The notes under the pieces: generated by a model | What the model saw: the letters and a program-made list of their open reading frames with translations, nothing else | What the model was told of the DNA's origin: nothing | The model's database searches: none | Program-made: the position numbers and the translations under genes | Shown: positions 54,112 to 64,000 of the stretch, piece after piece | Layout of the letters: the number at the start of each line of letters is the position of its first letter | How positions within the stretch are numbered: position 1 is the first letter of the stretch | DNA from: Heliocidaris tuberculata | Lineage: Eukaryota > Echinodermata > Echinoidea > Camarodonta > Echinometridae | DNA length: 64,000 bases | Reading direction: 5' to 3' | NCBI GenBank assembly: GCA_025618425.1 | Contig: CM046836.1 | Location: 12,135,176-12,199,175, forward strand

Positions 54112-54830
54112 GTGGGAGGTAATTGCAGCGTTATAGTGCTGATTCTCCACTAGGCAGACACAATTCAGTGAACGATGTTTCTCTCTCTAAATGAAAACAA
54201 ATTGGTCAAAAATCTGTTATTGATTGAAATATAATTATCTGAACGTTATTGCTCTGAATGAAAAATCAGATATATACAGAGAGGATATATTTGGCACTCC
54301 ATACACCTGACGTGATCCTCAGAAAGAAGAGACTTTGTAAGTTTGACTCTTAATTTATCGTTTTGCTTGTTTGAGATGAATATGAATCATGAATGCAAAT
54401 TTTTAATTTTCTGATATCTGCTGTTTAAAATTAAATGTTTAAGAATGAAATTGTGTGTGTGAATGAGCGCTTCTATATACGAAGAAAATCGATCATCCAA
54501 GCTTCAGTCCCATCCGTTCAAATTTGTGTTTTTAATTTAAGGGGGGGGGGGGATAAGATTAAGAGTGCGGATCGTAGCACCGCACAACAATATTTCCTAA
54601 AATATAATTTGATTCTTTTATTCCATTCAGTTTTTCATACTAACAGTTAAATATCCTATTGGTCCATATTATTTTCTAAGTTTGCTTGATAATGATATAG
54701 ATCTATCAATTTAAAATTTGATTGTTCAGGCTGTTGTCTTTTGACATTGAACTTGATGTCCAGATCCAGATCACTCATAGATCACTCATAGGTTAATATA
54801 TTAACCTCACATAAGTGTGACTGTGAGTGT

Positions 54831-55979
54831 CATAGGCCCTTGCCTATGTGGGACTGTGTCCAACATTCACTGTTGCAGCAGTCAAAAACAGACAACAAAA
54901 TTGCTCTAAGCAAGATTTAATGTTCTTAAATTTGCTAGATAACCTGATTCGGGGACTCTTCAACTCTTACTGTGCCACAAATTTGGGGATTCAGAATTGA
55001 AAGTGAAATTTTAAATAATTATTTTCCTCTCCTGTATGAATGATCTAGACTGGAAAAAGGCCTGCTGATACACACAAAAGCTATTGAAGCCTATTCACCC
55101 GTAAAAGCTAGTCTGGAGCACTCATAGCGACTTTACTATACTTAGTGTGTAGACTCTAGGCAGTCATCCACCTCGACACTTTCAAAACACCACTGCACAA
55201 AAGTCACCAACATTCACTCATAATCGGCATTTAATTTACAAAATACGACACCAACATATTCATGAAATTCCATTAATTTAACTCACCGATGTTGGAAAAG
55301 ATAATTCCAAAAATGAAATCCGTAATTTACTGTCACTTCTGGCGAAACGGGGTATCGCAAGTCATCGTGTACATTTCCTGATCGCCGTGAGCGCTGACAT
55401 CTCCCGCTAAAATATTCGGTCGTTAAAAGTTCGGTTCCTATCGCGCACACGTAAGTCCCGATTTTCCGTATGTGCGATCGTAGAGATCGATGTGCACGCG
55501 ATACCGAGTTTCGTTGTGGACAAATTTTTTTTGGCCGATTTAGTCTAAAAACATCGGTAGCAGGAAAACAACATGCGATCGCGAAAAAAATTGGCGGGGA
55601 TTTCTTAGGTTTTGGACATGATTTTGACTTTGGATTTTGCTGGAAACATCCACTTATACATGTACAAGCTTATCTGAAGATAACCTTGTACTCAGACTAG
55701 CTCTTTTATGGGTGAATAGGCTTCAATAGCTATTGTGTGTATCAGCAGGCCCTTTTCCAGGCTAGATCATTCATACAGGAGAGGAAAATAATTATTTAAA
55801 ATTTCACTTTCAATTCTGAATCCCCTAATTTGTGGCACAGTAAGAGTGGAAGAGTCCATGAATCAGGTAATCTAGCAAATTTAAGAAAATTAAATCTTGC
55901 TTAGAGCAATTTTGTTGTCTGTTTTTGACTGCTGCAACAGTGAATGTTGGACACAGTCCCACATAGGCAAGGGCCCATG
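54831..55979. repeat. Large inverted repeat with ~285-bp arms
   Basis: The left arm, 54831-55115, is repeated as its reverse complement at 55693-55979 with only scattered differences. Examples are GGCCCTTGCCTATGTGGGAC opposite its complement near 55970, and GCTATTGAAGCCTATTCACC opposite 55705-55730. The 577-base spacer holds the CpG-rich island. The arms contain no ORF I recognise. It could be a foldback element or a local duplication-inversion. Confidence 0.85.
55370..55560. promoter_or_regulatory. CpG-rich island, candidate NTAN1 promoter
   Basis: This stretch contains many CpG dinucleotides, including CGCGCACACG, GCGATCG-like and ATCGCG motifs, in an AT-rich surrounding. It sits between the arms of a large inverted repeat, 1.6 kb upstream of the NTAN1 start codon. 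A consensus donor GTAAGT lies at 55451 on the plus strand; a consensus donor GTGAGT lies at 55286-55281 on the minus strand. This pattern fits a bidirectional promoter with noncoding first exons on both sides. It is an inference from composition and splice motifs only. Confidence 0.35.
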
Positions 55980-56247
55980 AGTGGGAAATATCAGAAGTTC
56001 TTCCTAACGGCCATTTAAGGTAGGAGTGAGATTTTAAAGAGGTGAATTTGAAAGGAAGTATTTTGAATATATATCTAATTTTTTCCCCCATACCTTAAGT
56101 ACATGCGATAGAAAATGACTAGTATTTTTGCATTCGTCCCGCGTAGTGGTCAGTATGACCACTATAGTATTACATGTACGTGGTGTGGTCTGGAGTACAA
56201 GGTTATCTTCATATAAGCTTGTACATACTGTATAAGTGAGACTGGCA

Positions 56248-56369
56248 TGACTTGAAAAAGGCCTGCTGATATACGCAAAAGCTATTGAAGCCTATTCACC
56301 CGAAAAAGCTAGTCTAGACAAGGTTATCTTCAGATAAGCTTGTACATGTATGACTAAGTGGATGTTGTC
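56248..56369 (+). repeat. Third partial copy of the inverted-repeat arm
   Basis: It repeats GGCCTGCTGAT, GCTATTGAAGCCTATTCACC and AAGGTTATCTTCAGATAAGC, in the orientation of the left arm at 55040-55115 and extended like the complement of 55656-55770. A shorter piece (AAGGTTATCTTCATATAAGC) occurs again at 56200-56226. Confidence 0.8.
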
Positions 56370-57141
56370 ATACTCATTCATTGACTTTGAATAAATTTAT
56401 TTTCTCCACTTCCTCACTCACACTTATGCGAGGTTATTGGAGATACTTCCTCTTCCTTATAACCTTCTAGTTGTACATGGGTATAAGTGGTTGAAAACTG
56501 GGCCCCATAACACAGAAGTTTGCAATCAATTGCAAAATGGCATTGTGTTCTCTTCTCTATTGTGTCTCCTTTCTATTCTTCTCATTTATGTCTTCCATTT
56601 CCTTGTTTTCTGTCTTCGCTTCTGATTCATACTTCTCTATTTTCTTTTTCTTTGCTATTCATTTCTCCTTCTTTATTCTTATCCTTGTTTCTGATTTTTT
56701 GGTTTATTCCGTTTGTTTAAAAGGGATATTCCTTTTATTTTAATTCCTTTTTTTTTTTCCTTTTAAGTTTCTTCTCATTGCCCCTATAAATCCACCTGGA
56801 ATTTCCCCTTTCTGAGACTAAGTTTAGAATCTGATCATGTAACTACTTCTCCTTACTGAACAGTCATGTTCAGTGGGCCTTTTCAATTTTCTTTCCTTTC
56901 ATTCGATATCATTTTTTTAAAAATTCTTTGTCATTCTTATATTCTTTATTCTATTTTGCCTTCTTTATGTATTTTTTCTATTTCCTTTCTTCTTTATCTT
57001 CCTCATTTCCCCATCAGTATATATTACTAAATAAGAAAATGAAATCTGAATCAAATTCTTTTTTTCCCCTACCTACCGTGTACCACTACCCACCAAAGGG
57101 AGTAACCAAGTTTGGGGATTGATCCCACAGCTCTCTTCATC

Positions 57142-57222
57142 ATGCCTCTCATGGTTGATGGGAAACCTTATCAACCCAAGGAGAACGTTCTGCAATTGGC
57201 TGAGGATTATCCCAAGTTCAAG
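57142..57222 (+). CDS. NTAN1: NTAN1 exon 1 coding part (residues 1-27)
   Basis: The start ATG is at 57142, and MPLMVDGKPY matches the conserved MPLLVEG-type start of the family. The donor is AAG|GTAAGA at 57223, phase 0. A possible acceptor (tcccacag) ends at 57130, 11 bases before the ATG, so the exon may have an upstream noncoding partner. It lacks a good pyrimidine tract, so transcription could also start just upstream. Confidence 0.88.
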
Positions 57223-60200
57223 GTAAGAAAGACTGTAATCTGGATTTGAAGTAGAATGAGTTTAGATCCTTCTCAGTTGGCCTCCAATGTATAGTCATGG
57301 ATTGTATTACCGAACAGCATTGTATTACAGAACGCGTACAGTTAAGCGCCTAAAATGGCTTTCACACGTGTGGGACTATGTGTATGTTCTCCACACTATT
57401 TGACACACAGAACACAGGGCAAAAGATCATAAAATGAGGCAAAAAAACATAACTAATATCTAATAACCTGCTCTCTCGTCACCCCCAGTCGCCACCCCGT
57501 TGGTCCCAAATCGGGGTAGGTTGTGTCTTTTTTCCCATGGGTTTCACACGTTTGGTAATACAATACCTTTTTCAAGGGGCCAAAATGCCACGTCGTTGGG
57601 AAGGGGTTCGTTCAGAAGGGAATATCGCATTAGATCTACGTTGTCTTTTTCAAATTCCACCAATTTCTTTTTCTGTAGGACTTTAAGCATTCATTTTGTA
57701 AGTTTGACAGATATTCGTTTGATATTTTATTTGCTATCATTGATTTTCTGAAAAGTGTTCGGAAATAGGATCCACTACCATACTGTCAAACCAGAAACTT
57801 TCAGAACATAAAAATTATCGCGAATCGTTAATGACAGCCAATTTTGCTGCAAGAAACTTTCACGAATTGCAATAATTTCATGTTGTTTCAATTGTGATTT
57901 GATTTTTATCACAGTGTGAAACTTTCGCGAAACTTGACCACTCGCGAAATTCGCGAAAGTTTCATGCACGCAAAAATTTCTGGTTTTACAGTACTAATTT
58001 GAGAAGGAGGCAGTTATATGGGATAGTCAATATACATGTATACTCTCTATAGAGATGTAATACATTATTTCCTTTGAGGGGGAAGAAAATTTTTCATTTT
58101 GGCTAGAACTTGATTGTTAGAAATTCTTAAGAAAATAATTTTTTCAAGACATTTGTAAATTTTTTAATCACCCCCCCCCCCCCCCCCCCCCCCAAGTTAG
58201 ATCTGTTCAGGAAACCTGCCTGTTGCTGTTGTAAGCCTTAAGGTAATCTTGCATTTGTTTTCTTTGTGTGTCATTTTTAAAAGTCATCCTAATTTCAAAA
58301 TTGTTTTATTCATAACAAAACAATATGAACCATTGAACAACAACGAACTAAAAATTCTTTTTCAAATGTTCATTTGTGTTCTCAATTTGGCGATGGATCA
58401 AATAAGAAAGTGTACCATCAGGGTTTTGTGCTATGAATGGTATTACCTGGCAGATATTTGTTTGATTTTCTCCTGATAGGTTGAAGCTGAAGCTTTTAGT
58501 AGCAAGCCACTACGCCACTGTGAACCCATAGACCTTCTCTATGTCAACCAGAGAGAATATGCTGTTACTATTCCCAGTGATAGTGAGTATTTCATTAATT
58601 CTGTCATTATGTACTTGAACATATTATCATATCTTATTCTATATGCTTCAAGAGACCTGAAGGTCTAAATCCTATCAAAGGGACTGTGTAACTGAAGATA
58701 AATGCCTTGCTCAAGGACACTATAACACTGACATGGTCTTGAACCTGAGTTAGTCTGTTTCCATCGCAATTTCTGTTTGGATCCACCGGGCTCTAAAAGG
58801 GAACACTCACTCTCTTGTATCCACACCATGTTTGTTATAGGTGTGGTAAAGGTCCTTGGTTCTGACGATGCCACCACTTGCCACATCATCGTCCTGCGCC
58901 ACACAGGGAGCAGAGCCACAGCTCTGGCTCACCTGGATGGCCATGGAATAGAGGGTGGTATCAGCAACATGCTCTCCTCTATTACCGCACTCAGTACTGG
59001 AAGCAGTGAAGGAAGGTAAGTACACATAGGTGGGTCTTGTATTAAAGGGCAATCCAACCTTGGTAATGAGATGGTTTGTGTGAAAGCAGAAAAATAAGAA
59101 AAACTGGATGGTGAAAGTTTGAAAGATATCGGACAAGGAATAAGAAAGTTATGGATGTTTGAAAAATGAGATCACTACATCTATGCGAATCTCAAATTGG
59201 CAATTTGGTGATTCAATTGTGACATGTTCGTGGACAACTCTCCCATTTGTCGTACACAAAAATATCATTAATTTGCGGTTTTCTTCGAGGCGCTTTTACC
59301 CTCGGGGCAGTACTCAAAATATATTGGAGATAGCATATTGTTATAGGTCCTCATGAAAGAAAGAGATCCTTCTGAGTAATACATGTTGATAAAAGTGACA
59401 TTTTAGTCATTTTGTGTGTTGGAGTGAATGAGGGAGTTGTCCACAGCTAGGTACATCACAGTGACATTACCTATTCAGCCAATTTGAAATTCCCTATGTA
59501 TAGTGATTACAACTTTCAAAAATTCATAACTTTCTTATTGCTTGTCCGATTTCGTTCAAACTTTCACCAGTCTGCTTCTATGATTTTTCCTCTTTCTTTC
59601 AAAGCAACTTGCTATTAAGGTTGGATTTCCCTTTAAGCCTAAGGGAATTAGTCAGTTTAGTGGTCGACAGGTTAATTCACACTTAACAAGGTTTGGGTAT
59701 ACAAAAAAATCCTCTGTGTAAACTGAACGTTGGAAGCCCCATCCGGTTTCTTGTAAGATGCCCCCAAGTTTTTCACTGTATATCTTTGATTTTTGTCGAA
59801 AAGTAGGAAGATTCTCAAAATCTCATGCTGCTACAAAGTTGTGTCTCCTCATGAATATGCATATCTTTAATGCATGGCATCAGCTGGGACTATATTTATT
59901 CATTGCTCTGCTTATTTCCTATTGATCTGGACATTTAGGTGACCTTTTGGTCTGTTGTTCACTATTACCTGGTCTTACTCTTCTCCACACTTCATTTTAA
60001 GTGAAAACATAGGTGTTATTAGAATTCTCACTCAGCTCTTTTGTATTATTGATGTACATATAGGAGGTACATGTATTGTTGAGGTTCTCGATATACATTA
60101 ATGGCAGTGAACTCTATTTTTTTTGTTTTCTCTATTGAATGCAGACTAGAACTACACATATTTGGTGGATTCTGTGACAGCAGAAGAGAGTCAATAGAAA

Positions 60201-63200
60201 TATCAACAAATGTCTTCAGTGAGTATAAACTTTGAATCATGACAAATCAAATTCAAGTTTGAGGTGAAAAATGCGTGCATGCTACTGGTACTTCACCCCG
60301 TAACTGCAATATATTCTGTTTTGTATTACCATCTTTTTGTAGTGTGCTCCTTGTTTTATACTCTTTTAGTAGAACTTGAAATATTAATAAAATATGTCGC
60401 ATAAGACATGTAGTATATATTTCAAAAGAGAGTAGTAGATTTTGGTTAAAATCATTTTACAGTGAACTTGCCATGATATCTTAGAATGACCCGTCTTGTG
60501 CTTTTACAAACGTGTACATTATCTCCTTAATGATAGTAGTCAAGTTTAATGGATGGAAGAACATAATCATGAAAGTTTGAAATTCATCTTCGGCTTCAAT
60601 GTTTGTACATCTTTATTGTACATCTTGGCAACTCTAATGCAGTTTACAGTGCAGAGTTTTTTAAATGGTTTTAATGTTTGTAACATTAGTGAAATAATAA
60701 AAAGATGAAACAGTTTGCAAAGTTACATTTGCATTGTGCTCTCTCACTTTATTTCATGCAGGTATATTTAACAAGTGTCTACATGACGTTCACCTTGTCA
60801 CAGCATGCATGTCGGGTAATTTGAAAAAACATATACAGAATGGCCCAGGAAGAATGCAACCTGAGATCTGCAATTTCAAAGACGTCCTTCACACAACATC
60901 ATTAGTTTATGTTTTATTGGGTAGAAAATTCTTTTCCGAATAAAATGACACCAAGATCATCAAATTTTGGAAAGGCATTTTGATTGTACGGTTATATTTT
61001 GTGAGGCATTGTCATTTTCGAAATTTTGCCTATGGCTCTTCTCATGCAATCAGAAAAATGCAGGACTGCTCTCGCTTTGAAAACAAAGAGAGCATGAATG
61101 AAATGGAGGTTGTATGGAAAGCCGTTATGCTCAAATTTCTTGCTGCTTTAAGAATTTGCAATCTAATAAACAAAAAAACTTAAGGACATTGTGTCCATGA
61201 TGTCATCGAAATTGCAGATCTCGGGTGTTGCATTCTTCCTGGGCCACCCTGTATAATTGTATAACTATAATGTAGTCACCACAACATACAGGAAGTGCTT
61301 TTCTGTGAAGGTGTAACTATCACATGCAAGAAACTTTTGTTAATTTTGTAAATGGTCCAGATTCACGAATATTCCATGCTGCCAAATGATCGAATCACAT
61401 ACTTTAATCCTTGTAGTTTGCAAAAGTTTTTGGTTTTGCGCTAGTCGAAATATCTTTTCTAAATTAGGAATATTTACTTTGTGAGTTATAATCATCAGAT
61501 GAACATGAATTTAGAGTTATTGTCAGGATAGTACCGGTATTCGATTGTCTGAATTATAGATAGCTTTGTGACACGTGAGTTTAAATATTGCAACATTCAT
61601 GTAGTACAAATCAATTTTCATAAGAGTAGTGAGAAGTCTCTGAGGCTGTCATTTTCAATGCTTTGTCTTTAGCACATATTATTTGTACTATGATTGTCAG
61701 GTGTGTAGTGGGAACCAACCTTTAACATCAACATTGGAAAGAACTAGGGTTTGCCAGAGCCCTCTGTACCATCTTTCATCTCCTTAGTGCTATTTGTAAT
61801 TTACTGTAGTGGTTCATGATTTTAAATCAGTGACATAACATGTCATGATTTTATATGTGGTCTCTTTTGACAGATCTGAATGATACAGTGAAGGATGGTA
61901 TACACTGGCCAATCCTCTATGGTGTAGGTAAGTTTAAGGACTAACAACTTTTTGCTGAGGGGTGATAGAGGAACCCTCAACTCTCAAGGATGGGCGATGG
62001 GGGCTATCATGCACCCCCCCCCCCCCCCCCCCCCCCCGAAATGATGTGATATATTCACAACGGGGGGAAAAAATGCTGCATGGTTTCATGACTTTTTTCT
62101 TTCAAATCTTGCACATCTCTTGACATCAAGTCTATGAAAATCAGGCAAAATATTGCCCCGTAGAGTTATGCTGTGACTTTTTGTTTTAGATGGTGTACAT
62201 GTCATGCCTGAATGGAGCTTGAGGAAGTACAAACTTTGTATGATGTGAGTGATGTTTTGCACTAGGAATATCAAAAGCATAGCATCATTGCTCATATTTA
62301 GGATTTCTTACTATTCATTAAAGTAACTTTCAAAGGGTACCAATCATCAAAAAATATTTTGCTCTGTATGTTAGAGGTTCCATGTAATTATACTATATTC
62401 AAAATATGGGCTTCAAATATTACTGGTACTTCTATAAAGAGATATTGCAAGTTTAATTACACTTTCTGTAAGGACAAAAGTGACTCGTGAGTAGACTACT
62501 CGACGCACCCATACGCGCTTGCCAAGATAAGGGCTTGCATGGAACCCAACTCGGAAGTTCGGTTCCGCGCCAGCATCCTATATTTCTTTCATACTCCTGA
62601 GCTGTTGACCTACAGAATGCCAGATAAACTTCTTTGAGGTTAATTTTATACTTTCTAGCATTATAAAAATTATTTTTTCAGGTAGTTGGTGCACTTTAAG
62701 CCCATTGATTTTACATGTACATGTTTATATATGTATTATGTGGTTTCCTTTTACAGCTGTGGATGTCAAAAGCGGGGAGATCTTCCCAGCATCCTTTGCT
62801 GATAAGGGTCCTGACAAGCCTCTGAGAAGCGTCTATACGCTGTTTGGTAACCACCATGTAAGTCTATTCTTCATTACCCCTGCATGTATTTACACTTTTA
62901 AAGGGGAAGTCCACATTGGATCCAAGTTGGTTTAATAAAAGTGGAAAAATGAGAGAAACAGATGTGAGGAACAATGCTACAATGGATAAGACGGTTCAGA
63001 AATTTGAAAATAATTGATCAGATCATATGATGAAATCCCCAACAACTTTATGTGTTATGGTAGAAACACTAAACATTTCAGTGTTATGGTTGAAGTTCAT
63101 TAGACAGTAGACAAAGGCTTTATTCCAAAGATGTGAATACCTTTTTATGATTTCTATGTTTAAATGCTTTTAATAATGCTTGAAGCAAGTGTACATCCCA

Positions 63201-63474
63201 TGACTTTATTTCATATAAAGTTCGTGTTCTGAATTGTTCTTAGTTTTCATGCATCCTAATCCTATTTCTTAATACAGAGTGCACATGCATATTAAGTTTC
63301 ATGTTCAGAAATGTTTACGGTTTTCATAATTTCTTGTATTTTTAATCCTATTGCTTACAGATGCGGAATGTTTATGACCACAGTACTGGACTTCATATGA
63401 TCAGTCCTTTCACCTACAGGGCCATGCCTTACATTGGTAACTGGCTTCTCCAACCAGACTCTTTCATTCGAGAG
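57142..63474 (+). CDS. NTAN1: Protein N-terminal asparagine amidohydrolase (8 exons, 3' end outside window)
   Basis: NTAN1 deamidates N-terminal Asn to Asp, which is then arginylated and recognised by the Arg/N-degron ubiquitin pathway. Exons 57142-57222, 58480-58582, 58841-59015, 60145-60218, 60762-60815, 61874-61927, 62757-62857 and 63361-63474 join in frame to 756 bases, 252 codons. All introns are GT-AG with matching phases (0, 1, 2, 1, 1, 1, 0). Hallmarks are the start MPLMVDGKPY, LLYVNQREYAVT, the catalytic segment LGSDDATTCHIIVLRHTG with Cys at residue 75 (the human nucleophile position), HIFGGFCDSR, DVHLVTACM, PILYGVAV and ASFADKGP. The human protein has 310 residues, so about 55-60 C-terminal residues lie beyond 64000. 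No frame disruption is seen. Confidence 0.95.
57781..57993. mobile_element. Short TIR element in NTAN1 intron 1
   Basis: The left end TACTGTCAAACCAGAAACTT and the right end AATTTCTGGTTTTACAGTA are inverted, with TA at both boundaries. The interior has repeated CGCGAA and GAAACTTTC motifs. It is 213 bp, noncoding, and fits a TA-inserting MITE. Confidence 0.7.
58480..58582 (+). CDS. NTAN1: NTAN1 exon 2 (residues 28-61)
   Basis: The acceptor is tcctgatag (ends 58479) and the donor is GTGAGT at 58583. It encodes VEAEAFSSKPLRHCEPIDLL followed by YVNQREYAVTIPSD, matching the family segment LLYVQQRELAVT. It ends in phase 1. Confidence 0.93.
58690..58760 (-). mobile_element. SINE fragment in NTAN1 intron 2
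   Basis: The stretch GATAAATGCCTTGCTCAAGG and the following bases match the SINE body at 783-825 in the same orientation. Head and tail are missing. It ends about 80 bases before NTAN1 exon 3. Confidence 0.55.
58841..59015 (+). CDS. NTAN1: NTAN1 exon 3, catalytic cysteine (residues 62-119)
   Basis: The acceptor is tttgttatag (ends 58840) and the donor is GTAAGT at 59016. This is the most conserved exon: LGSDDATTCHIIVLRHTG. The Cys codon TGC at 58879-58881 is residue 75, the same number as the human catalytic Cys. An opposite-strand open frame over this exon is a shadow. Confidence 0.95.
59042..59636. mobile_element. TTAA-flanked foldback MITE, in NTAN1 intron 3
   Basis: A 595-bp element of the same family as the fascin intron copy, with long stretches nearly identical (for example CGAGGCGCTTTTACCCTCGG and GGACAACTCTCCCATTTGTC). 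It is bounded by TTAA at 59042-59045 and 59633-59636. It contains about 30 bases absent from the fascin copy (TAAAAGTGACATTTTAGTCA region). Confidence 0.82.
60145..60218 (+). CDS. NTAN1: NTAN1 exon 4 (residues 120-144)
   Basis: The acceptor is attgaatgcag (ends 60144) and the donor is GTGAGT at 60219. It encodes LELHIFGGFCDSRRESIEIS followed by TNVF, corresponding to the family's LEVHLVGGFSDDR. It is entered in phase 2 and left in phase 1. Confidence 0.92.
60762..60815 (+). CDS. NTAN1: NTAN1 exon 5 (residues 145-162)
   Basis: A 54-base exon encoding SIFNKCLHDVHLVTACMS, matching the human DDIHLVTLCV region. The acceptor is tttcatgcag (ends 60761). The donor, GTAATT at 60816, is weaker than the other donors, and a mobile element begins only 16 bases into the intron. 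Confidence 0.9.
60832..61255. mobile_element. TIR element with TATACAG ends in NTAN1 intron 5
   Basis: The left end TATACAGAATGGCCCAGGAA and the right end TTCCTGGGCCACCCTGTATA are inverted repeats extending about 45 bases (GAATGCAAC and GAGATCTGCAATTTC are also inverted). The terminal TA could be a Tc1/mariner-type target duplication. The interior has two short ORFs that match nothing I know. It inserts 16 bases downstream of exon 5. Confidence 0.78.
61874..61927 (+). CDS. NTAN1: NTAN1 exon 6 (residues 163-180)
   Basis: A 54-base exon after cttttgacag (ends 61873), with donor GTAAGT at 61928. It encodes DLNDTVKDGIHWPILYGV, matching the family segment ELND...HFPVIYGIAV. Phase 1 on both sides, so it is symmetric and could in principle be skipped without a frameshift. 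Confidence 0.92.
62757..62857 (+). CDS. NTAN1: NTAN1 exon 7 (residues 181-214)
   Basis: The acceptor is ccttttacag (ends 62756) and the donor is GTAAGT at 62858. It encodes AVDVKSGEIFPASFADKGPD and then KPLRSVYTLFGNHH, corresponding to the human AVNIKTAEIYRASFQDRGPE. It ends in phase 0. Confidence 0.93.
62899..62975. mobile_element. Solo end of a TTAA-family foldback element
   Basis: TTTAAAGGGGAAGTCCACAT and ATGAGAGAAACAGATG match the outer arm of the element at 23242-23776. No inverted partner follows, so this is a half element. It begins 41 bases after the exon 7 donor of NTAN1. Confidence 0.6.
63361..63474 (+). CDS. NTAN1: NTAN1 exon 8 (residues 215-252)
   Basis: The acceptor is attgcttacag (ends 63360) and the donor is GTGAGT at 63475. 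It encodes MRNVYDHSTGLHMISPFTYR and then AMPYIGNWLLQPDSFIRE, matching the human ISIYDA...IGPYSWTPFP..DFWL region. The remaining C-terminal exon or exons are not in the last 526 bases. Confidence 0.92.
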
Positions 63475-64000
63475 GTGAGTTTTACCCATCTTATCAGGAG
63501 AGTATTATTTCCTCTTGAAAAAAACTCTAAACATTCTGGAGGTCTGTAGTTTTCACTTTTCATCAATCAAACCTGTTGCATTTGAATATATGAAATGATG
63601 AGATATTGGAAGTGAGATATCAGCTGTCACAAAGTCCTATATGAAACCTCTTACTGCAATGTAGCTGCAGTACAGTGAACGAGATTCCACCAACTAGGCT
63701 GAAGTGCCTATATAACCCATGGTATGATGAACTGAAGACATCAGATGCCATTGGCCAAAGGTCATAGGGTCATAAGAATGACAAACACTGTCAACCACCA
63801 GATAAAAAGTTGGTAAACTGGGATTAAAAGACTTAGTGAATTTCAAAGACATCATTGAAAGATAAACAGTACGATTAGGGCTAAGGTTAACCCTGACTGT
63901 AACACTTACATGTACCTTACAGTATTTCTTTGTACTACCTGGGCCGAGGCATGTTAAAGATGTAGTCATGATTTTTTTTTTTCAATTCAATTCAATAAAG
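63475..64000 (+). other. Partial NTAN1 intron at window end
   Basis: AT-rich sequence after the exon 8 donor. I find no exon matching the conserved C-terminal part of NTAN1 before the end of the window. Confidence 0.75.

Larger units (their letters stand above)
57223..63360 (+). other. NTAN1 introns
   Basis: The seven introns are 57223-58479, 58583-58840, 59016-60144, 60219-60761, 60816-61873, 61928-62756 and 62858-63360. They carry a TIR element (57781-57993), a 23-base C run (58171-58193), a SINE fragment (58690-58760), a TTAA foldback (59042-59636), a TATACAG-ended element (60832-61255), a 24-base C run (62014-62037) and a half foldback (62899-62975). No other coding signal is seen. Confidence 0.85.

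Overview
The window is eukaryotic genomic DNA, almost certainly from a sea urchin (echinoid). It holds two spliced plus-strand genes, AT-rich introns, abundant short nonautonomous mobile elements and very many microsatellites and poly-G/poly-C runs. The spliced fascin product is 496 residues and has the general character of echinoderm fascin. The species cannot be fixed from the sequence alone.

Layout. Positions 1-6540 are gene-free and repeat-rich: a (TAA)n-tailed tRNA-derived SINE, CT/GA/AT microsatellites and a truncated hAT-like element. Positions 6541-6889 are CpG-rich and end in a consensus splice donor; I propose this as the fascin promoter and noncoding first exon. The fascin coding exons are 15304-16129, 43901-44078, 45227-45507 and 46015-46220. 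They splice with matching phases to a complete protein. The intron after the first coding exon is 27.8 kb and holds mobile elements, a strong hairpin and a few unexplained ORFs. A probable long 3' UTR follows, to about 48.99 kb.

Positions 49-55 kb are intergenic, dense in MITEs, (CA)n and G/C runs. At 54831-55979 a large inverted repeat encloses a CpG-rich island, a candidate promoter for the second gene. That gene is NTAN1 (protein N-terminal asparagine amidohydrolase). Eight coding exons between 57142 and 63474 encode the first 252 residues, including the catalytic Cys75; the C-terminal end lies beyond the window.

The two genes are not an obvious functional pair. Fascin bundles actin filaments in filopodia. 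NTAN1 deamidates N-terminal Asn to Asp in the Arg/N-degron pathway. No bacterial-style system, CRISPR array, operon or intact autonomous transposon is visible. The most interesting non-genic structures are the inverted-repeat-flanked CpG island upstream of NTAN1, three hAT-like MITEs with perfect 8-bp target duplications, a TTAA-flanked foldback family sitting in introns of both genes, and a 28-bp-arm hairpin in a CpG-rich patch of the large fascin intron.
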